A DNA stretch of 64,000 bases from Lucinisca nassula. Taxonomy: Eukaryota; Mollusca; Bivalvia; Lucinida; Lucinidae. The DNA is taken from positions 62,890,406 to 62,954,405 of the forward strand of contig OY757010.1 in assembly GCA_963580285.1 (NCBI GenBank). The letters run 5' to 3'. The notes beneath the pieces were generated by a model. It was not told the DNA's origin and ran no database searches. It worked only from the letters and a program-made list of their open reading frames with translations. Positions 21,250 through 31,616 of this stretch are shown here, piece by piece. The first letter of the stretch is position 1, and each line of letters begins with the position of its first letter. The translations under genes and the position numbers were made by a program.

Positions 21250-21463
21250 TGCGTTGGTTTTACGGCCCGTTCAAGATATTTTCACTTATTTCGAGCAGAT
21301 TGTTAATCTGAAGTGGGTGAAAACGGTAGTACCCGGAGAAACACCATCTGACCTTCCCGTTGCAGAACTTCGCATTTCCACCCGAGTAGGCTCGAACCAC
21401 AGCGGTGAGAGACTTCATGATTAAGAGTCAGCGCTCTTAACAAATAGACCATGGAGGCCCGTT
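21250..21463 (-). mobile_element. SINE-C, near full length
   Basis: GGTTTTACGGCCCGTTCAAG, AGGCTCGAACCACAGCGG (B-box complement) and AAGAGTCAGCGCTCTTAAC are intact. It ends ATGGAGGCCCG. Flanks TTGTAATCCCCACTT and TTGTAAACTCCACTT look like an eroded duplication. Confidence 0.85.
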
Positions 21464-22035
21464 GTAAACTCCACTTTAAATACAAAGAGGGTTACGTAGG
21501 AAAACCTTATTTTCCTGATTAGGATATGGATATTTCAAACGAGCACCCATATACTTGTTACATTTTACTCACTGAGTTTGTTGTGTATTATTTATTTTTA
21601 TTTTTTCATCATGTAAGAGCCACCGAATTTTCTTATCTTTAGTGGCGGTTTGTACGCCCTAGACTTGCCCAAGTCTGTTAATTAGGTGTCCATTGTAAAA
21701 ATAATTGTTTTTACAAAAATAAAAAATAAATACATCTTTAATGAAATAGCAATACCGTCTTTTATGAAATTTGTGAAATTAACAGACTTGTAAATATTGA
21801 AAGAACTCATTCACCTTTCCTGTAGATGATTGTCAGATATGGGTGAGAAGTTTATTTAGATAACTTTTCACTGACAGGCTCCAGAGCTTGTAACCATGAT
21901 TTATTTACATTTAGTGGGGGAAAACCACATGAAGGCAAAGGGTTTAAAAAAAAGAAGTTTCAATTTTAATTTTTTATTCTTAAACCATTACGATAACATG
22001 TCTATGCTATATTAGAAGGCTCCAACAATGACGTT

Positions 22036-22460
22036 AATCAGAATTTTTCTTATTTCTGCTCAAAACATAGATTGTGGGAACTCATTACAACCGATTCTAT
22101 GAGGCAGTTCTAATGAGTACCCACAATCTATGTGTAACCGCCTCAATGAGGCGATTCTAATGGACATACAACGTTAGTATTCACAATTACCATGATCATC
22201 CCCTAAACATGTCCATACAATGAAAACCCTTGTTAACCCCACTTTATATAGAGTAAAGCAGGGTTTACCAAATTACCAGGCTAGTCATTTTGTAATTTCT
22301 GCTCTAAAACATAGATTTTGGGTAGGCCTCGTATCGCTTTTCTTTATTTCTGCTTCAAACATAGATTGTGGTTGCTTGTTAGAGGCAGTTCTAAAGAGTA
22401 CCCACAATCTATACTACTGAGCAGAAATAAGAACATTGTGTAACCCATTGTAAACGCCAC
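22036..22460. mobile_element. Two partial MITE-P cores
   Basis: TTTCTGCTCAAAACATAGAT with GAGTACCCACAATCTATG (22045-22130), an extra half-arm GCCTCAATGAGGCGATTC, and a second set (22290-22440: AACATAGATTGTGGTTGC, GAGTACCCACAATCTATAC, GAGCAGAAATAAGAA). Neither has both outer ends, so these are rearranged fragments. Confidence 0.75.
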
Positions 22461-22608
22461 ATTTCTCAATGGTTTGTTTCTCCTGTTAAGATTATGTTGA
22501 AAAGATTCTGCAATTACACATCTTATTAACTAAGTAACTATGCCAGGATAATGATATTATGCTGCCTGCTTGCCTTTTTTTCTATAAAAACCAGTGCCAA
22601 AACAATTA

Positions 22609-22772
22609 CAGTCCAACCTGTGTTAAGCAAGCACCTCAGGAATGATCAAAATGTGCTTGCTTAAGACAGGTGCTTGCTTAATACAGGTAGATATTAATGC
22701 ATTCGCCTTTTTCGGGATTTGAATGATTGCTTGCTTGCTTAATAGAGGTGGCCACTATGACCGGTTTGACTG
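22609..22772. mobile_element. Tc1/mariner-superfamily (pogo-like) MITE, 164 bp
   Basis: Inverted ends CAGTCCAACC and GGTTTGACTG, flanked on both sides by TA (22607-22608 and 22773-22774), the target preference of the Tc1/mariner superfamily. The CAGTC-AACC terminus is of the pogo type. The internal GCTTGCTTAA-rich sequence repeats in both orientations. No transposase. Confidence 0.75.
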
Positions 22773-23065
22773 TATAATGATACCTCAATGGCTCGAACAC
22801 CAATAGCTCGTTTTCTATGACTGTTTTCGAACTCGCTCTTGAGTCTCTTCACACATACATGCATCCATATGACAAATATTTAGGGATAGTTATGGGTATT
22901 TGGCGTATTTTATCTGGAAAAATTATATTGTGTGTACTCACGAGTTGATTCTAATGAGCACACACAAAATATATTAATCAAATAAAGGACTGAAAGTAAT
23001 GCCGAAATTATCCTCAGTAAATTCAACCCTCGATGGCAGGAACTACCACTGTCTCGAACAAGATT
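22773..23065. other. Unassigned
   Basis: No recognised element. A short inverted pair around TTGTGTGTACTCACG and GAGCACACACAAAATATA (about 22930-22973) recalls the MITE-P core in decayed form. Confidence 0.4.
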
Positions 23066-23156
23066 TAGGTCCCAACACAAAGGAAGCAACATCCCCAAAA
23101 TGACCTATACAGTGTTGACAGGGGCATTAAACCTCAAATCAAACAAAACAAAACAA
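23066..23156 (+). mobile_element. SINE-A 3' fragment
   Basis: Carries CAAAATGACCTATACAGTGT and TTAAACCTCAAATCAAAC with a long AAACAAAACAAAA tail. Extreme 5' truncation. Confidence 0.85.
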
Positions 23157-23640
23157 AAATCTCCAAAATACTAGAATTTTCCTCTCTTTCACTGACAGAC
23201 GCAGGTGGGTGTTATTTATTAAGTAAACATTGACTACAGAGGCTAATGCTCTTATCAACAAGTGGGTGATAGTGTTTCATGCCAGCTTTGTGCTGGTCGG
23301 AACTTTTGCAGAGTATACAAGTCCCTACATTCACAGATGAAGACTAAAGAGACTTTTACATATTTTTTGTTTAAAGGGGCTTTCATTTAAAAATATAAAA
23401 TGTAAATGTAGGGACTTGGGCAAGTCTATGTACGCCCCACCTTTCTGGTTTAAGGCGAAGGCGTATTCAAAGATGTAAATGCATGTTCTTTTGCACCATC
23501 AGTTTGGTGGATATAGATTGTCATGTCGATTTTACTTTCTACATACAATAATTTGTATGCGCCATTTATTACATAAATGACATACTTACGAAAATATAAT
23601 GAAACTACCCAATGTACTTGTAAACCTCAACGCAAGGCAC
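23157..23640. other. No gene seen
   Basis: AT-rich. GGGACTTGGGCAAGTCTATG at about 23412 is echoed by the complementary GTACGCCCTAGACTTGCCCA near 21650, hinting at one more diverged dispersed repeat. Confidence 0.4.
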
Positions 23641-23656
23641 ACATCTGTCATAACGT

Positions 23657-23957
23657 TTGTTTGATTTGAGGTTTAACGTTCCCGTCAACACTGTAAAGGT
23701 CGTTTTGGAGACGTTGCTTCCAATTTTGTGGGACTTTTACTCGACATTGAGATGAAATGACATCTCAAGCCCTGTCACCCAATGAAACTAATAGGGTTTA
23801 TAAGCATGGACGGTCCCGCCTCGCACCGCGGTTCCTTGACAGGCTTGGATCCTCTAAGCGGTTTACCAGTACTAGTGTGCGGGCCGGATCGATTCAGCTC
23901 TGCGTGGAAGCATCATGCAGCCCATATATTTCTTCAAGCCCCTATGGGCGGGGGCCG
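23657..23957 (-). mobile_element. SINE-A, full length, with 16-bp target duplication
   Basis: Complete. ACATCTGTCATAACGT at 23641-23656 and 23958-23973 is the longest clean duplication in the window. It belongs to the variant subgroup with CCCCTATGGGCGGGGGCC at the head and GTACTAGTGTGCGGGCCGGA internally, shared with 25839, 29182 and 55191. Confidence 0.95.
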
Positions 23958-23973
23958 ACATCTGTCATAACGT

Positions 23974-24172
23974 CACAGTGGATAATGACTCTTAATCATT
24001 AGGACTCTCACCGCTGTGGTTCGAGCCTGGCTCGGGTCACATGTTAGACGCCAAGTTCTGCAACCGAAGGTAATGTGGAGTTTTTTCTCCTGGAACTCGG
24101 TTTTTCGCCCACCTTTGAGTAACGATCGGCTCGATGTAAGTTAAATTATCTTGAAAGGGCCGTAAAACAAAA
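23974..24172 (+). mobile_element. SINE-C, near full length
   Basis: Head remnant AGTGGATAATGACTCTTAAT, B box GTGGTTCGAGCC, body GACGCCAAGTTCTGCAACCG, end CTTGAAAGGGCCGTAAAACA with an A-rich tail. SINE-A inserted just upstream of its head. Confidence 0.85.
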
Positions 24173-24568
24173 ACAATAATAATATTAAACACACAAACAA
24201 AAACAAAGAAAATAACGCCACTGATAAAGTGATAAATGGGGGACCAAATGGCTTTGTTTTTTGGCAAATTTTGAACCAATAATAATAATTAAAAAAAAAA
24301 AAAAATCAGTATATATTTTGTATAAGTGTATAAGTTGTAGCAGTCTGTAGTAGCTGTATGTTCACCGACGTAGGTCTTGTGTACATAATTAAAGGAAATA
24401 CATAGAACACGTAGAAATTGTAGTTTTTATGAACCAAAAGCTCAGCATGATAACAGGACCGTGTGATGGACACCCCTTTATATCTCATTCTGTAGTGAAA
24501 ATTAAGGGATTTATAGGTATACACATTATGTTTCTTTATCATAAGTTGTGGATACTCGTTATAATCCT
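24173..24568. other. No gene seen; A-rich runs
   Basis: Includes A/AAT runs at about 24280-24306. The 112-codon minus-strand frame at 24306-24644 begins inside the next SINE-A and is not a gene. Confidence 0.4.
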
Positions 24569-24790
24569 GCCCCCGCCCATCGGGGCTTGAAGAAATAGAT
24601 GGGCTGCATGATGCTTCCACGCAGAGCTGAAACCGGCCGCACATGAGTACTGGTAAACAGCCTAGAGGATGTAAGCCTGCCCAGGCAAAGCGGTGCGAGT
24701 CGGACCGTCCATGTTTTTAAACTCTATTGGTTTCATTGTGCGACAGGGCTTGAGATGTAATTTCATCTCAATGTCGGGTAAAAGTCCCCA
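24569..24790 (+). mobile_element. SINE-A, 3' truncated against MITE-P2
   Basis: Intact head GCCCCCGCCCATCGGGGC but sequence stops at GGTAAAAGTCCCCAAAA, where MITE-P2 begins. A SINE-A tail fragment resumes at 25078 just after the MITE, in the same orientation, so MITE-P2 probably inserted into this SINE-A. Confidence 0.85.
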
Positions 24791-25077
24791 AAACGATAAC
24801 ACATCCATGTGCTATATTGCATTTTCAAATCTCGAAAAGGCAATTTTTTCTGATGAAAATGTGTGACATTTTTCTTATTTATACTCCAAACATAGGTTTT
24901 GGGTGCTTGTTAGAACCGCCCCATCGAGCCGGTTCTTACGAGTACCCACAACCTATGTCTTGGAGCAGAAATAAGGAAAATAATGTTTAACCCCGTAAAC
25001 CCCCGTTTTCTCTATATGAAGTGGGGTTGTGGGGGGGGGGGGGGGCGTCTTTATATCACGGACTTGTTCAAGTGATG
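24790..25077 (+). mobile_element. MITE-P2, inserted in SINE-A
   Basis: Left end ACGATAACACATCCATGTGC, core arms CATAGGTTTTGGGTGCTTG and GAGTACCCACAACCTATG, right end TCACGGACTTGTTCAAGTGA TG. A G run at 25029-25045 has expanded inside. No open frame of its own. Confidence 0.85.
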
Positions 25078-25143
25078 AACGTCTCAAAAATGACGTGTAC
25101 CGTGTTGACAGGGACGTTAAACCTCAAATCAGACAAACAAAAA
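25078..25143 (+). mobile_element. SINE-A tail fragment, continuation of 24569
   Basis: ACGTCTCAAAAATGACGTGT and ACGTTAAACCTCAAATCAGA with an ACAAACAAAA tail. Confidence 0.8.
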
Positions 25144-25282
25144 CTCGTTATAATCGCCGTACGAGCAAGTACAACATATGTTTGGAATATAAGAAGAAGA
25201 AGAATATCACACATTTTCGTTAGAAATGTAACTATTTTTGGAGATAGCAAAGAAATCGCTGTGTCAAACGGTGGATGCCATA

Positions 25283-25385
25283 TACAAATGACATTGCGGG
25301 GCTTTATATATGCAATATATGCGCCTGATATTTCGGTTAAAATACCACTTAACTAGGTTGCATATCGACACCTCATATCTTGTAA
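25283..25385. repeat. Dispersed repeat F
   Basis: GGGGCTTTATATATGCAATA, CGGTTAAAATACCACTTAAC and TAGGT recur at 42310-42480 and 42565-42705. Identity unknown; no ends with target duplication found. Confidence 0.65.
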
Positions 25386-25838
25386 ATACATGTATATATT
25401 CGATGACGCATTCCTCATTTTTTAATTTGATGGGAAGAGTTTTATTTCTGACTTTGACATTTTTGAGCTTGCAACCTGTTTGATGGAACCAGTTGCTAAA
25501 TATAATAGAAGGACCAATTTTATTCCAGTTTTGCTATCATTCACCTTTAATGTAATCCACTAATTATGAAAAAAAAAACAAAAAAACAATCGTCCCTAAT
25601 ATTTTCCGTGGATATTTTTAATGTTAGAATAATGTATAGGTCTATTCAGATCATAACTGTAAACTCACGATCTTGTCATATTTTATTGTCGTTGTTGTTG
25701 TTGATGGACTAGATAACAGTCCAACAACTTTTGCTCGTTAATTTCTCTAAACTCGTGGATTTACAAAGGATATAAAATACGGGGTGTATACCTAAGTCTG
25801 TATAGCACTTCAAATTCGTACAATTAAATATCAGACAG
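25386..25838. other. No gene seen
   Basis: AT-rich sequence without a recognised repeat apart from a short GTTGTTGTTGTTGA run near 25692. Confidence 0.4.
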
Positions 25839-26104
25839 TTTAATTTGAGGTTTAACGTCCCCGTCAACACTGTAAAGGTCATTTTGGAGACGTTGCTTCC
25901 AATTTTGTGGGACTTTTACCCGACATTGTCGCCCAATGAAACCAATAGGGTTTATTAGCATGGACGGTCCGCCTCGCACCGCGGTTCCTGGACAGGCTTA
26001 GATCCTCCAAGCGGTTTACCAGTACTAGTGTGCGGGCCGGATTCAGCTCTGCGTGGAAGCATCATGCAGCCCATATATTTCTTCAAGCCCCTATGGGCGG
26101 GGGC
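25839..26104 (-). mobile_element. SINE-A with internal 25-bp deletion and 15-bp duplication
   Basis: TTAAATATCAGACAG lies at 25824-25838 and 26105-26119. The AGATGAAATGACATCTCAAG segment, itself a small palindrome, is missing between CCCGACATTG and TCGCCCAATG, consistent with hairpin-mediated deletion. Confidence 0.93.
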
Positions 26105-26119
26105 TTAAATATCAGACAG

Positions 26120-26784
26120 AATAAGGGGTGATATATGGACACCCCGTTTTTCATATAAATTGTGGATTTACAGATTAGGGTGTTCAGAAGACATTGTGGT
26201 GTAGTGGCCTCACAAACCAAGGGTCGTGGGGTCTCCAGACAATAATAATAACAATATAATCATAATAATAACAAAACAAAAACAGAAGAACCGCCTTGGA
26301 ACTGTCAGTTAGAAAAAAAAATACTGGGTGGGGGGCTTTGGCACGGAACTAGCTGACCAATAAAATTAACTAATGGTCAATTCTGAGTACCTGTGCAATA
26401 AAATCAACTGTGATGCATAAACACTACGCCCATGATTAATTACAGACACGCATTGTAACATGGGTACGCGCAGCTCTGCAAGCAAAAGGATTTATTTATT
26501 ATTTTGACTTATAACGTATAGGGTGCATTCGGAGGAATGCCACATCTTGTTATATCTCAAATAAAAATAATCTTATTTTCAATATATTTTAAAGATGTAC
26601 AATTTTAAGCAAACTGCATTGCACTTATTATGAACAAAAAAAAAAAAAAAAAACTTAATTCGTCACTCATCAATGGTATAGTCTTCACTGTACAAGGTTG
26701 CATGTGTAAAAGACTTTATTTATTAGTTTCTTCTCCTGACTGTAAGACTTTGTATGTGCCTGAGCACTATGTCACGCTTCTTAG
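26120..26784. other. Mostly unassigned; RT-E scrap
   Basis: 26278-26315 (AAACAGAAGAACCGCCTTGG AACTGTCAG) is a short minus-strand RT-E 3' UTR scrap. AAT-rich and A-rich runs occur at about 26240-26280 and 26635-26653. No gene. Confidence 0.45.
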
Positions 26785-27026
26785 CATTACGAAAACGCGC
26801 CTATTCAAATATATTGACAGTTTAGCCACCAAAAATGAACATTTTCAGATAAAAAAAAAATCCGATATTTCGTCTCAAAACATAGATTGTGGGTACTCGT
26901 TATAACCGCATCGACGAGGCAGTTCTAAGGAGTATCCACAATCTAAGAAATTAGAAAAAGAATATTTACCCCTGTAAACCTCAGTTTGGTTAAGGGGGTC
27001 AAAATTATATAGGCATGTTCGTGATG
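26785..27026 (+). mobile_element. MITE-P1, complete ends
   Basis: CATTACGAAAACGCGCCTAT at left, core CATAGATTGTGGGTACTCGT with partner GAGTATCCACAATCTA, right AAGGGGGTCAAAATTATATA then GGCATGTTCGTGATG. Confidence 0.88.
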
Positions 27027-28218
27027 GCAGTGCAAATCTAGGAAATTGAACTTAAACTTTTCTTTCGTTTTTTTTTTTTTCTCAAGCACCTGCTATTGGC
27101 AGGGCGCGACAAAGGAGACCGGTTTTCCGTCCGTTCGTTCGTCCGTTGGACAATCCCTCAACATTTGCGCTAACCCAAATCTTCAAGTCCACTTCTCAAG
27201 AACTACTATTTCAGATTGAACATAGCCTGTGGTGAAATTCTTGTTTTTTTTTTTTTGTTTTTTTATTATTACTTAAAATAATCTTGAAGGGCCGTAACGC
27301 ACCCCTACTCCCACAAAAAAAAGAACTTAATTAACTAAGGCGAATCTCATTTTCAACTCATTTTTGGGTCACTTTTCCGTAAACAAAGTAACTCTGTGGT
27401 CGATTTGTGTGTATATGTTGTATTATGGTCCGGAGACCTACAGTACCAAATGAAATCTATTCTATTCTATTCTGTAGCAAAATTTAATCAATAAGATCAC
27501 CTTTAGAACTGTTCGGATATTGTCAGAATCGCCTTACTTATGTTTCTGCAAACTGAAAGACATGCACACCCCCGTATATAGATTCTTGGTATAAAAGTGG
27601 TAAGAATATTCTTGACCACTCTATGACTGTTCAGTTTTTATGAACTTTTCGGAAAGCAAATGAACACTTTCCGCAACAATTTAACTACTCTCCTTAAACT
27701 AGAAATTTTGGAAGAAATATAAAACTTTAACGCATGTATGACTAGCGGTCCTTTTTGGGTCATTTGCAAACAGTGTGGAACCAGATCAGATGCCGCACAC
27801 TCTTTGCTTAACGTACTTACATTTTTGTTAAACTTTCTACACACAAAAAACCCTGACACCCCTATAATTGGAAATGGACCACTCCAAACTTATGGGTACA
27901 CAATAACTGCTGAGATATTGTTTACAATGAAAATTAAGCATGATCAATTTCAATGGCCATACAATTTGCACACTCAATAAAGGCTTTAAACGATTGCTTT
28001 TCTCCGATCATAAATCGTCTCCAACCTAAGGAGTTTATGCTGCTTTTCCTAACACTAGCATTGGCTGGTCAAATTATCTATTGTCTAATCTCACCAGTAG
28101 TGATCCTCCGCTGGACAGTAGGGTCATTTAACTAACATGTTTATAATTGAGTACCGGGTCTGTAAGACTTTCATTGGTTGAAATGCATTATTTAGTTATT
28201 TTTCACGATATTCAATTT
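27027..28218. other. Unassigned; fragments of tandem-element head and Q family
   Basis: 27080-27235 has GGCGCGACAAAGGAGACCGG, TCCGTCCGTTCGTTCGTCCG and further head-like sequence resembling the start of tandem-repeat elements but with no array. 27265-27300 holds a SINE-C end (ATCTTGAAGGGCCGTAA). 27770-27810 (CAAACAGTGTGGAACCAGAT CAGATGCCGC) is a Q-family piece. No gene. Confidence 0.5.
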
Positions 28219-28468
28219 CGACCCCCCGCCCATCCGGACTTGAAGAAATAGATGGACTGCATGATGCTTCCACGCAGAGCGTTAACTGATTGCACATTAA
28301 TACGGGAAAACCGCTTAGAGGATCTAAGCCTGCCCAGGCAAAGCGCGTATAAACCCTATTGGCTTCATTGGGCGACAGGGCTTGAGATCCCACACAATTG
28401 GAAGTAACGTCTTCAAAATGACCTATACAGTGTTGACGGGGACGTTAAACCTCAAATCAAACAAACAA
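28219..28468 (+). mobile_element. SINE-A with internal deletions and 14-bp duplication
   Basis: ACGATATTCAATTT (28205-28218) and ACGATATTCAGTTT (28469-28482) flank it. Segments around the GGTGCGAGTCGGACC region and around the TGAGATGTCATTTCATCTCA palindrome are deleted. Confidence 0.92.
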
Positions 28469-28540
28469 ACGATATTCAGTTTTACTCATATCCGCTCAAA
28501 GTGTAATTATTGTAGGAATGCACATTGCTAATTGTTCAGA

Positions 28541-28940
28541 CATAACGATAACACATCTGTGTGAAATAGAAGAGCTCTCTTTCATTTCTCTAAAATGTTA
28601 ATATTTATGAGGGAAATTTGTGACATTTTTGCCCCCCCCCCCCCCCCCCACGACAGAGATTCTCGGGGGCATATAGTTTTTGCCCTGTCTGTCTGTTTGT
28701 CTGTCCGTCACAAAAACTTTAACCTACATAAAAATTGTCCCCGCGGGGGGCATTGGTCGCTTACAGTGACAGCTCTTGTTTTCTTATTTTAACTCGAAAA
28801 CATGGGTTGTGCGTGCTCGCTAGAACCGCCTCATTGAGGCGGCTATAACGAGTACCCACAACCTATGTCCTGGAGCCGAAATAAGCAAAATAGTGAATAC
28901 CCCTATAAATCCCAGTTTGCACTATGTAATGTGGTGTTTA
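28541..28940 (+). mobile_element. MITE-P2, interrupted by a C-run/GTCTGTCTG insert
   Basis: Left end ACGATAACACATCTGTGTGA. Core GGGTTGTGCGTGCTCGCTAG with GCCTCATTGAGGCGG. The sequence TGACATTTTT should run into CTTATTT but is separated by 28630-28777: a C run, TTCTCGGGGGCATATAGTTT, TGTCTGTCTGTTTGTCTGTC and CCCCGCGGGG. That insert looks like a shrunken tandem-element head. Confidence 0.75.
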
Positions 28941-29181
28941 GAGAGATGAAGCAGATATACCAGGAAGGAATGAAACAGCGTCTATTTTAGCCCACCTCGA
29001 TATTCAAAACATTTTGGAAGGAATTAAGTTCCTTTACTTAATGGCCAAGATATATGACAAATTAGCCTTACCTTCAATTTATTATTAAGGCAGTATTTCA
29101 GTGTATTAAACGATGATGCAAATAGCATTTAAAAACCGTCACCCTCATTCGATGGGGACGTTAAGGCGTCACTTCTCCTTT

Positions 29182-29479
29182 GTTTGTTTGATATGAGGTT
29201 TAACGTCCCCGTCAACACTGTAAAGGTCATTTTGGAGACGTTGCTTCCAATTTTGTGGGACTTTTACCCGACATTGAGATGAAATGACATCTCAAGCCCT
29301 GTCGCCCAATGAAACCAATAGGGTTTATTAGCATGGACGGTCCGCCTCGCACCGCGGTTCCTGGAAAGGCTTAGATCCTCTAAGCGGTTTACCAGTACTA
29401 GTGTGCGGGCCGGATTCAGCTCTGCGTGGAAGCATCATGCAGCCCATATATTTCTTCAAGCCCCTATGGGCGGGGGCCG
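29182..29479 (-). mobile_element. SINE-A, full length, perfect 14-bp duplication
   Basis: GTCACTTCTCCTTT at 29168-29181 and 29480-29493 is identical on both sides. The element is complete and one of the least diverged. Variant subgroup with a TATGGGCGGGGGCC head. Confidence 0.96.
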
Positions 29480-29591
29480 GTCACTTCTCCTTTAAAGAAG
29501 GCAAAAACACCACAAACGTTCTACTCTTCCTTATGTAAAGGTTTTGACAAGTTAACACTTGTAAACTCTAAGAGACCTACTTTATTCTATA

Positions 29592-30296
29592 ACAAAGTTA
29601 GGTGTTATACGACAGACTGCATGCATGGTAGTTAACCCAATCACGGTTGGCAACTTTGCTTCCCTCTTTAATTGCACGCCGGTGGGTCAGGCCTCAGATT
29701 CTATGACGGCTCCAACGTAAAGGCTTATTGAGAATTAGAGAGATCTAATTCAAGGTAATGTTGGTTGGTGCCTGATGCTCTGTCTCTGGTCGGGCCCATC
29801 GGAGTCTAACTGTTGGTTTTCTTTTGCTCCAGCATTTCAGTGGTTTCTTGCTGTCGAGTCCTCACCGTTGTCTCACCTCTGTGGTTCTTTGATTTTGGGT
29901 TCACGTAGATGTTGCACTGATTAGTTAGGAGGCCTTCATGTGGACTGAACAAATTATTTGTCTAAATCGCGACGGAAGTAAGGGCGAGGATTGAGGCCAC
30001 GTAAAATCGATTTAAGCCCCCCAGTGGAAATCATTCCACTGACCGTTCCAAGGCGGTTCTTCTGTGGCGGTTTATTTATTGTGTTGTTTGTTACTTACTG
30101 TGTGTATCACTTGTGTCTTTTTATTTTGGATGGCCCTATGGCCATTTTGTGGGAAAGTAACTGTCCTTATGGCCTTCCTTTGTTTAGGTTTCCATTATGG
30201 TCTGGTCGCTTAATGTTTGTGTTTCTTTCCCTTTGGTGTCTTTGATGGGTGGAGTAAGTTAATTGTATCGATTCCTGATCTTTGTTTTACTTCTAC
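29592..30296 (+). mobile_element. RT-E retroelement 3' end: RT C-terminus plus 3' UTR
   Basis: The frame ending at the TAA at 29718-29720 encodes RQTACMVVNPITVGNFASLF followed by a CTP-GQASDSMTAP-like end, matching the C-terminus in the copy at 48425-48948. A roughly 575-bp 3' UTR follows, with conserved blocks TCTAACTGTTGGTTTTCTTT, TGCTGTCGAGTCCTCACCGT, GCGACGGAAGTAAGGGCGAG, CATTTTGTGGGAAAGTAACT and, at the end, TTGTATCGATTCCTGATC. It is 5' truncated, so no polymerase core. Identical UTR blocks recur at 44425, 48949 and, inverted, at 10972, 18113, 59796 and 61530. Confidence 0.8.
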
Positions 30297-30379
30297 TTAT
30301 AATGTATTTTACGCGAGTTTTCTATGTTGATCTGCGTCAGCACTCATAAAAATCAATGTATCGTTCACCATGTTCTTTA

Positions 30380-30515
30380 TTAGATTCGGCTGCTGTTGCT
30401 TCCGCGCAGAGCTGAAACTGCTGAGAAACGGCTCACGACTAAGCCTGCCCAGAAAAAGTGGTGCGAGTCAGACCGCTCTTTAAACCCCAGCGGTTTCTTT
30501 GAGTGGTAGGGCTGC
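30380..30515 (+). mobile_element. SINE-A internal fragment, diverged
   Basis: GCTTCCGCGCAGAGCTGAAA, AAGCCTGCCCAGAAAAAG and GGTGCGAGTCAGACCG place it. Both ends are lost. It is followed by a CTACTACTCC-type trinucleotide run at about 30515-30555. Confidence 0.75.
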
Positions 30516-30565
30516 TGCTGCTACTACTCCTACCACTACCACTGCTACTTCTACTCTAATTTACG

Positions 30566-30827
30566 TCCCCGCCCATCGAGGCTTGGAGAAATAGATTGGG
30601 CTGCACGGTGCTTCCACGTCGAGCTTAAACAGACCGTACTGGTAAACCACAAAGTGGTGGGAGTCGGACCGTCTATACATATAAACCATTTTGGTAGCAT
30701 TTGGTGGCAGGGCTTGAGATGTCATTTTATCTATTGGCGGGTAAAAGTCCTTCACAATCAGAAGCAACGTCTGCAAAATGACCTAAATAGTGTTGACGGG
30801 GACGTAAAATCTCAACACAAACAAACT
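30566..30827 (+). mobile_element. SINE-A, diverged
   Basis: Head CCCCGCCCATCGAGGCTTGG, body GACCGTCTATACATATAAAC, tail CTCAACACAAACAAAC. About 20 small differences or deletions from better copies. Confidence 0.85.
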
Positions 30828-30974
30828 TTGCTCTTTTCAAAATCGGATCAACAAGGATTTGCCTTGCATGGATCTTTAAGTAATGAACACGGCAGTCTGC
30901 TGGGTCACTGGTTTAATATTTGTGCCATTTATACTAGTTAACGAAAACCGCACTTTTTTACGTATTCGGACTTG

Positions 30975-31241
30975 GTCCCCGCACATCGGGGCTTCGAGAA
31001 ATAGATTGGGCTGCATGATGCTTCCACGCAGAGCTGAACCCGACCGCACATGAGTACTGGTAAACCTCTTAGAAGGTCTAAGGCAAAGTTGTGTGAGTCG
31101 GACTGTTCCATCAATAAAAACCATGTAGGTTTCACTGGGTGGCAGGGCTTGAGATGTAATTCCATCACAATGTCTGGTAAAAGACCCCCAAAATAGGAAG
31201 CAGCCCCTCCAAAATAACCTAAATAGTGTTGACGGGAACGT
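30975..31241 (+). mobile_element. SINE-A, tail lost
   Basis: Head GTCCCCGCACATCGGGGCTT to GTGTTGACGGGAACGTTT. Ends abruptly before the AAACCTCAAATC tail. It lies 150 bp from the preceding copy in the same orientation. Confidence 0.85.
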
Positions 31242-31616
31242 TTCGGACTGCGCTATGTGAAAATGTTTTTGAGTGTATGCAGCTCAGATCAGCCAGTGCA
31301 TTCATGTAGTCCGAAAAGGCTTTGCTATGTGTTGTATGGGTACCTGGAGATCTTGATCAGATGGCAACTTCGAAAGCCATCTGATCTGGATAATGCACTG
31401 TTTTCAAGATAGAGGTTGTCATTTTCCGCAGGATAAGGGTTAGAAGCTATTTTGCCAAGGTGATCCAAGCTATATATTTATTTTTTTCTAGATATTGATG
31501 CGAATATTGGGCAACTACTCGAGTCTTACACTTATTGCTCATTTTCCTCCATTTTGTTTTGTCAAATTTTATTATATTTAAGTTTCCAATTATATGTATG
31601 GACTAGTACCTCAGAC
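31242..31616. other. Unassigned, small Q-type hairpin
   Basis: GATCAGATGGCAACTTCGAA AGCCATCTGATC at about 31353-31384 is a local hairpin of the Q type. No gene. Confidence 0.5.

Larger units (their letters stand above)
19438..21535. repeat. Duplicated segment, copy 2 (expanded)
   Basis: Collinear with 6062-7205. It has been enlarged by a MetaSINE (19977-20260), by MITE-P1 sequence holding a SINE-A (20277-20840), and by extra sequence near 20900-21150. Both copies have a SINE-C at the matching place, so that insertion predates the duplication. Confidence 0.7.

Noticed and set aside
22909..22975. Additional MITE-P element
   Set aside because: Only a short TTGTGTGTACTC / GAGCACACACAA inverted pair remains; too decayed to delimit.
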